Assembly: GCF_048892425.1 (NCBI RefSeq) | Contig: NZ_JBLZHU010000009.1 | Coordinates: 124,001-188,000, forward strand | Origin: Pacificispira sp002696645 | GTDB taxonomy: Bacteria; Pseudomonadota; Alphaproteobacteria; UBA8366; Aestuariispiraceae | Direction: 5' to 3' | DNA: 64,000 bases | Shown here: positions 60,899 to 64,000 of the stretch, in pieces | Position numbering within the stretch: the first letter of the stretch is position 1 | How the letters are laid out: each line of letters opens with the position of its first letter | Notes under the pieces: model-generated | What the model saw: only the letters and a program-made list of their open reading frames with translations | Database searches by the model: none | Told to the model about the DNA's origin: nothing | Program-made: the position numbers and the translations under genes

Positions 60899-62302
60899 AT
60901 GAAAGCAGATATTAAAATGACCAGTTGGCTCAGCAAACAGGAAGTGGACGCCTTTGTCGAAGCGAATCCCGGCTTGAAAGGGGTCGATATGATCGTGCCG
61001 GATATGTGTGGTATCCTGCGCGGCAAACGCATCGGCGTGGAAGCGATCGACAAATTGTATGAGGGTGGGATTGCTCTTCCTGGATCTACTTATCTGCTGG
61101 ATTCCACCGGGCGCAATTGCGAAACCATTGAATATGGCACACGGGATGGGGACCCCGATTGTAACTGTCTGGGCGTGGCGGGCACGTTGAAACCCGTGCC
61201 CTGGGCCAATGCGCCAACCGGACAGGTGATCGCGTCGATGGTCACGCAGGACGGCGATCCGTACTTTGCAGATCCGCGCTACATTCTGGCGCGTGCAGCC
61301 CAGCCTTTGGTGGATATGGGGTATACGCCCGTGACCGCTATCGAATTGGAATTTTATCTGTTGGATGGAAAACTGGACGCTAAGGGCTGTCCGGAAATGG
61401 CGACATCGCCAACCACGGGCCAGCGTCAGACCACCACTCAGGTCTATGGCATTGATGAATTATATGAATTCGAAGACTTCCTGACCGATGTGGAAGACGC
61501 CTGTGTGGCGCAGGATGTGCCGGCCGATACCGCAACGGCAGAATACGGGCCGGGGCAGTATGAAATCAATCTGCACCATGTGGATGATCCGATTAAGGCC
61601 TGTGACGATGCTGTATTATTAAAACGCATCATCAAGGGCGTTGCGCGCAAGCATGGTATGATCGCGACCTTCATGGCCAAGCCGTTTTCGGAATTGGCGG
61701 GATGTGGCATGCACATCCATATCAGCCTGCTGGACAAGAACGGTAACAACATTTTTGCGGGTCCCATGGATCCTGAAATCGGCCTTCCAGCGTCTAAGGC
61801 GTTGCGCCATGCAATCGGGGGACTGGCGAAGACGACGGCTGATGGCATGGCGGTCTTTGCCCCGAATGCAAACTCGTATCGGCGCTTTCAGGCAAATTCC
61901 TATGCCCCCATCAATACCGCCTGGGGGGTTGATAATCGCACGGTATCACTGCGCATTCCCCGCGCGGATGCAAAGGGGATGCGGGTGGAACACCGTATTG
62001 CCGGGGCAGACGCCAATCCCTATTTGACGATGGCGACCGTTCTGGCAGGTATCCATCACGGGCTGACCAATAAGATCGATCCGGGCCCGATTGAGCGCAA
62101 CAATGCCTATGACAAGCCGGTAACGGATTTGCCGTTACGCTGGTGGCAGGCGTTGCAGACATTCTCGGAAAGCAAGGTGCTGCCGAAATATCTGGGTGCC
62201 CATTACTGTGAAATGTTCGCCGCCGCCCGAAGCTTTGAAAATGATGCGTTTCAGGCGCAAATTCCCCCACTGGATTACGAGTGGTACCTTCGCACTGTTT
62301 AA
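60899..62302 (+). CDS. Glutamine synthetase-like protein (gamma-glutamylamine synthetase type)
   Basis: A 467-residue glutamine synthetase-superfamily protein related to that at 59340 but clearly distinct. The metal/glutamate segment is ATAEYGPGQYEINLHHVDDP near residue 210, with FMAKPFSELAGCGMHIHISL near 260 and VSLRIPRADAKGMRVEHRIA near 350. The following oxidase gene, beginning 17 bases downstream, makes a gamma-glutamyl-amine (Puu-like) pathway likely. Whether two ligases use different amines is unknown. An ATG at 60917 would also fit. Confidence 0.9.
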   Translation: MKADIKMTSWLSKQEVDAFVEANPGLKGVDMIVPDMCGILRGKRIGVEAIDKLYEGGIALPGSTYLLDSTGRNCETIEYGTRDGDPDCNCLGVAGTLKPVPWANAPTGQVIASMVTQDGDPYFADPRYILARAAQPLVDMGYTPVTAIELEFYLLDGKLDAKGCPEMATSPTTGQRQTTTQVYGIDELYEFEDFLTDVEDACVAQDVPADTATAEYGPGQYEINLHHVDDPIKACDDAVLLKRIIKGVARKHGMIATFMAKPFSELAGCGMHIHISLLDKNGNNIFAGPMDPEIGLPASKALRHAIGGLAKTTADGMAVFAPNANSYRRFQANSYAPINTAWGVDNRTVSLRIPRADAKGMRVEHRIAGADANPYLTMATVLAGIHHGLTNKIDPGPIERNNAYDKPVTDLPLRWWQALQTFSESKVLPKYLGAHYCEMFAAARSFENDAFQAQIPPLDYEWYLRTV

Positions 62303-62319
62303 TAGTTAGGTCTAAGCAC

Positions 62320-63597
62320 ATGGCAAAATTTGACGATACCCGGTCCTATTATCGCGCGACAGCCCATGCCGCGCCATCTCACCCGCAATTAGAGGGGGAG
62401 ATTAAAGCCGATGTTGCCGTTCTGGGGGCGGGCTATACGGGATTGTCCGCCGCATTGGAACTGGCCGAGGCGGGCTTGTCCGTTGTGATCGTGGAGGCTG
62501 AAACCGTCGGCTTTGGCGCATCCGGGCGCAACGGCGGACAGATCTGTACGGCTTATAACAAATCCATGGCGACGATCCGCAACCGGTTTGGCGAAGAAAC
62601 GGCGCGTGCCGCGTGGGATATCGCCGATGCCGCCCCGAAACTGGTTGGGGAGCGGATCAAGAAATACGGCATCGATTGTGATTTGAAATGGGGATATATG
62701 CATGCCGGTGAAAAAGCCAGCCATGTAGAAGATTTAAAAGAAACCCAGGCGGAATGGGACCAGTATGGCTATACCGGGTCCAAACTTCTGGAAGGCGCTG
62801 ACCTGCGCGATAAAATCGGTTCAGAGCGATACAAGGCCGCGTTGTGGGAGCCTGGCGGCGGACATGTACATCCGCTGAATTACTGTCTGGGATTGGCACA
62901 GGCTGCCCTGAAGGCTGGGGTGAAAATCTATGAACACAGCCGCGCTATCCGTTTGGATACGGACGATAACCCGGCCATTCACACAGAAAAGGGCGTTGTT
63001 CGCGCCGATTACATGGTCCTGGCAGGAAATGCCTATCTGCGCGAAACACAGCCCTATCTGTTTCGACGCCTGATGCCGGTGGGCAGTTACATCATCGCAA
63101 CGGAACCTTTGGGGGAAAATCGCGCGAAGGGCCTGATTTCGGGCGATGAAGCCGTCACCAATTGCAGCTTTATCGTCGATTATTTTCGATTGAGCGGTGA
63201 CAAGCGTATGCTGTTTGGCGGGCGCGCGACCTATTCGGGGCTTGAGCCCAATGACCTGGGGGGATTTGTCCGCCCGCGTATGCTGCATGTCTTTCCGCAG
63301 TTGGAAGATGTTAAGATCGAGCATGTCTGGGGCGGCTATATTGGGATTACCGTAGACCGGATGCCGCATGTTGGTCGCATTGGGTCGCGCACCTATTTCA
63401 GTCAGGGATATTCCGGACACGGGCTGGCATTGAGCAATATGTGTGGCAAGATATTGGCGCAGGCGATCCGTGGTCAGGCGGAACAATTTGATGTCATGAG
63501 CAGATTCAAACATCCAATCTTTCCCGGTGGTAAATTCCGCACCCCACTGCTGACATTGGGAATGTTTTGGTATCGCATCAAGGATGCTTTGGCGTAA
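62320..63597 (+). CDS. FAD-dependent oxidoreductase (PuuB-like gamma-glutamylputrescine oxidase)
   Basis: A 425-residue DAO-family flavoprotein. The N-terminal dinucleotide motif is VAVLGAGYTGLSAALELAEAG near residue 30, followed by GFGASGRNGGQIC; the C-terminal FAD contact is GYSGHGLALSNMCGKILAQA near 365. The family oxidises secondary or primary amines such as gamma-glutamylputrescine to the aldehyde with release of ammonia and H2O2. Its position right after a PuuA-like ligase supports that role. The ATG at 62320 (MAKFDDTRSYY) is chosen because the earlier frame overlaps the upstream gene. ALDH and PuuD partners are not adjacent. Confidence 0.87.
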   Translation: MAKFDDTRSYYRATAHAAPSHPQLEGEIKADVAVLGAGYTGLSAALELAEAGLSVVIVEAETVGFGASGRNGGQICTAYNKSMATIRNRFGEETARAAWDIADAAPKLVGERIKKYGIDCDLKWGYMHAGEKASHVEDLKETQAEWDQYGYTGSKLLEGADLRDKIGSERYKAALWEPGGGHVHPLNYCLGLAQAALKAGVKIYEHSRAIRLDTDDNPAIHTEKGVVRADYMVLAGNAYLRETQPYLFRRLMPVGSYIIATEPLGENRAKGLISGDEAVTNCSFIVDYFRLSGDKRMLFGGRATYSGLEPNDLGGFVRPRMLHVFPQLEDVKIEHVWGGYIGITVDRMPHVGRIGSRTYFSQGYSGHGLALSNMCGKILAQAIRGQAEQFDVMSRFKHPIFPGGKFRTPLLTLGMFWYRIKDALA

Positions 63598-63657
63598 GGT
63601 GTTCCGGCACGATTCCTGCACAGAATTCTTCAGGCAGGAAGATGCAAGGAAACCGTT

Positions 63658-64000
63658 ATGTTCAGCCGATTGATGAGTATCATTAAACCCGGCGATCGCC
63701 GTAAGGAGCGGCGTGTCAAAGTGCGCCTGCCTGCTGAATTGGGGGGCATTGGCGGCCGTTTGACTGATTTAAGCCTGGGGGGATTCGGCTTTTATCCGGA
63801 TGCTGAAGGGCTGGAAATTGGTGATGAACTGATGGCGGTGCTCGCGCCTGATAATCTGCCGGAAATTGAAATCCCCTGTCGAATTGTTGGGGGAGATCAA
63901 GAAGGGATGGTTCTGTGTGTTGCCTTCATTAAGGTGAAGCCGGAACATTTTGAACCCCTGCAATCCATCATCATGACGCAAACCGTCGGGCAGGGCGAAA
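63658..64000 (+). CDS. PilZ-domain protein, 3' end cut by window edge
   Basis: From the ATG at 63658 (AAGGA 8 bases upstream) the frame stays open to the window end (114 codons). The PilZ signature is DRRKERRVKVRLPAELGG near residue 15 (RxxxR-type c-di-GMP motif) and TDLSLGGFGFYP near 40 (DxSxxG). It probably binds cyclic di-GMP. The rest of the protein lies outside the window, so further domains cannot be excluded. Confidence 0.82.
   Translation, partial: MFSRLMSIIKPGDRRKERRVKVRLPAELGGIGGRLTDLSLGGFGFYPDAEGLEIGDELMAVLAPDNLPEIEIPCRIVGGDQEGMVLCVAFIKVKPEHFEPLQSIIMTQTVGQGE

Overview
The window looks like a chromosomal segment of a moderately GC-rich alphaproteobacterium. The evidence is a GcrA cell-cycle regulator with a cluster of GANTC (CcrM-type) sites, an intracellular polyhydroxyalkanoate depolymerase, an IalB-family protein, a 6S RNA between zapA and the 5-formyltetrahydrofolate cyclo-ligase gene, and the run ruvCAB-ybgC-tolQRAB-pal-cpoB-tilS-ftsH-glmM. 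A Rhodospirillales-like or related marine lineage is plausible, but the genus cannot be fixed from the sequence alone. No rRNA, CRISPR array, prophage or complete insertion sequence is visible.

Layout. 1-7.4 kb (minus strand): a depolymerase running off the left edge, the serine pair serC-serA with a possible leader ORF, and a likely operon of an SLC13-type transporter, an amidoligase and a class I glutamine amidotransferase. 7.6-10.4 kb: a small orphan, ialB and queF converge, but their junction has been duplicated (about 261 bp) around a foreign, AT-rich kilobase carrying an Ltp-domain secreted protein. tRNA-Thr(GGU) follows. 10.5-17.3 kb: murA with a small upstream gene, a PhnD-like protein, a creatininase-family amidohydrolase, an AT-rich methyltransferase gene, an SRAP protein, a haloacid dehalogenase, a DUF1398 protein and a MarR regulator with a perfect palindromic operator that abuts a 265-bp MITE-like element. 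17.6-25.7 kb: nrdA with DnaA- and NrdR-like sites, an AI-2E permease, gcrA, a zinc-ribbon protein, fba-thiE-PAS and a LysR regulator. 25.8-33 kb: two EamA transporters, a DUF3309 peptide, an orphan, and tkt-gap.

32.7-38.8 kb: a coiled-coil gene, zapA, 6S RNA, fau, a YmdB-type phosphoesterase, a membrane-anchored orphan, a response regulator/Hpt pair, and yebC. 38.9-54.4 kb (plus strand): Holliday-junction processing (ruvCAB), the envelope-constriction Tol-Pal machine, tRNA-Ile lysidine synthetase, FtsH, a DUF3095 protein with cyclase-like metal motifs, glmM and rpsD. 54.4-64 kb: an MFS transporter, a 1.15-kb array of palindromic intergenic repeats, a glutathione S-transferase, hsp20 with an RpoH promoter, rpmE, a divergent pair of glutamine-synthetase-like genes followed by a PuuB-like oxidase (gamma-glutamyl-amine catabolism), and a PilZ protein cut by the right edge.

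No single large unknown defence or metabolic system is evident. The most unusual items are the Ltp insertion between duplicated junctions (8433-9954), the dense GANTC cluster upstream of gcrA, the transporter-amidoligase-amidotransferase operon, the MITE-like palindromic element, and the cyclase-like DUF3095 gene between ftsH and glmM.
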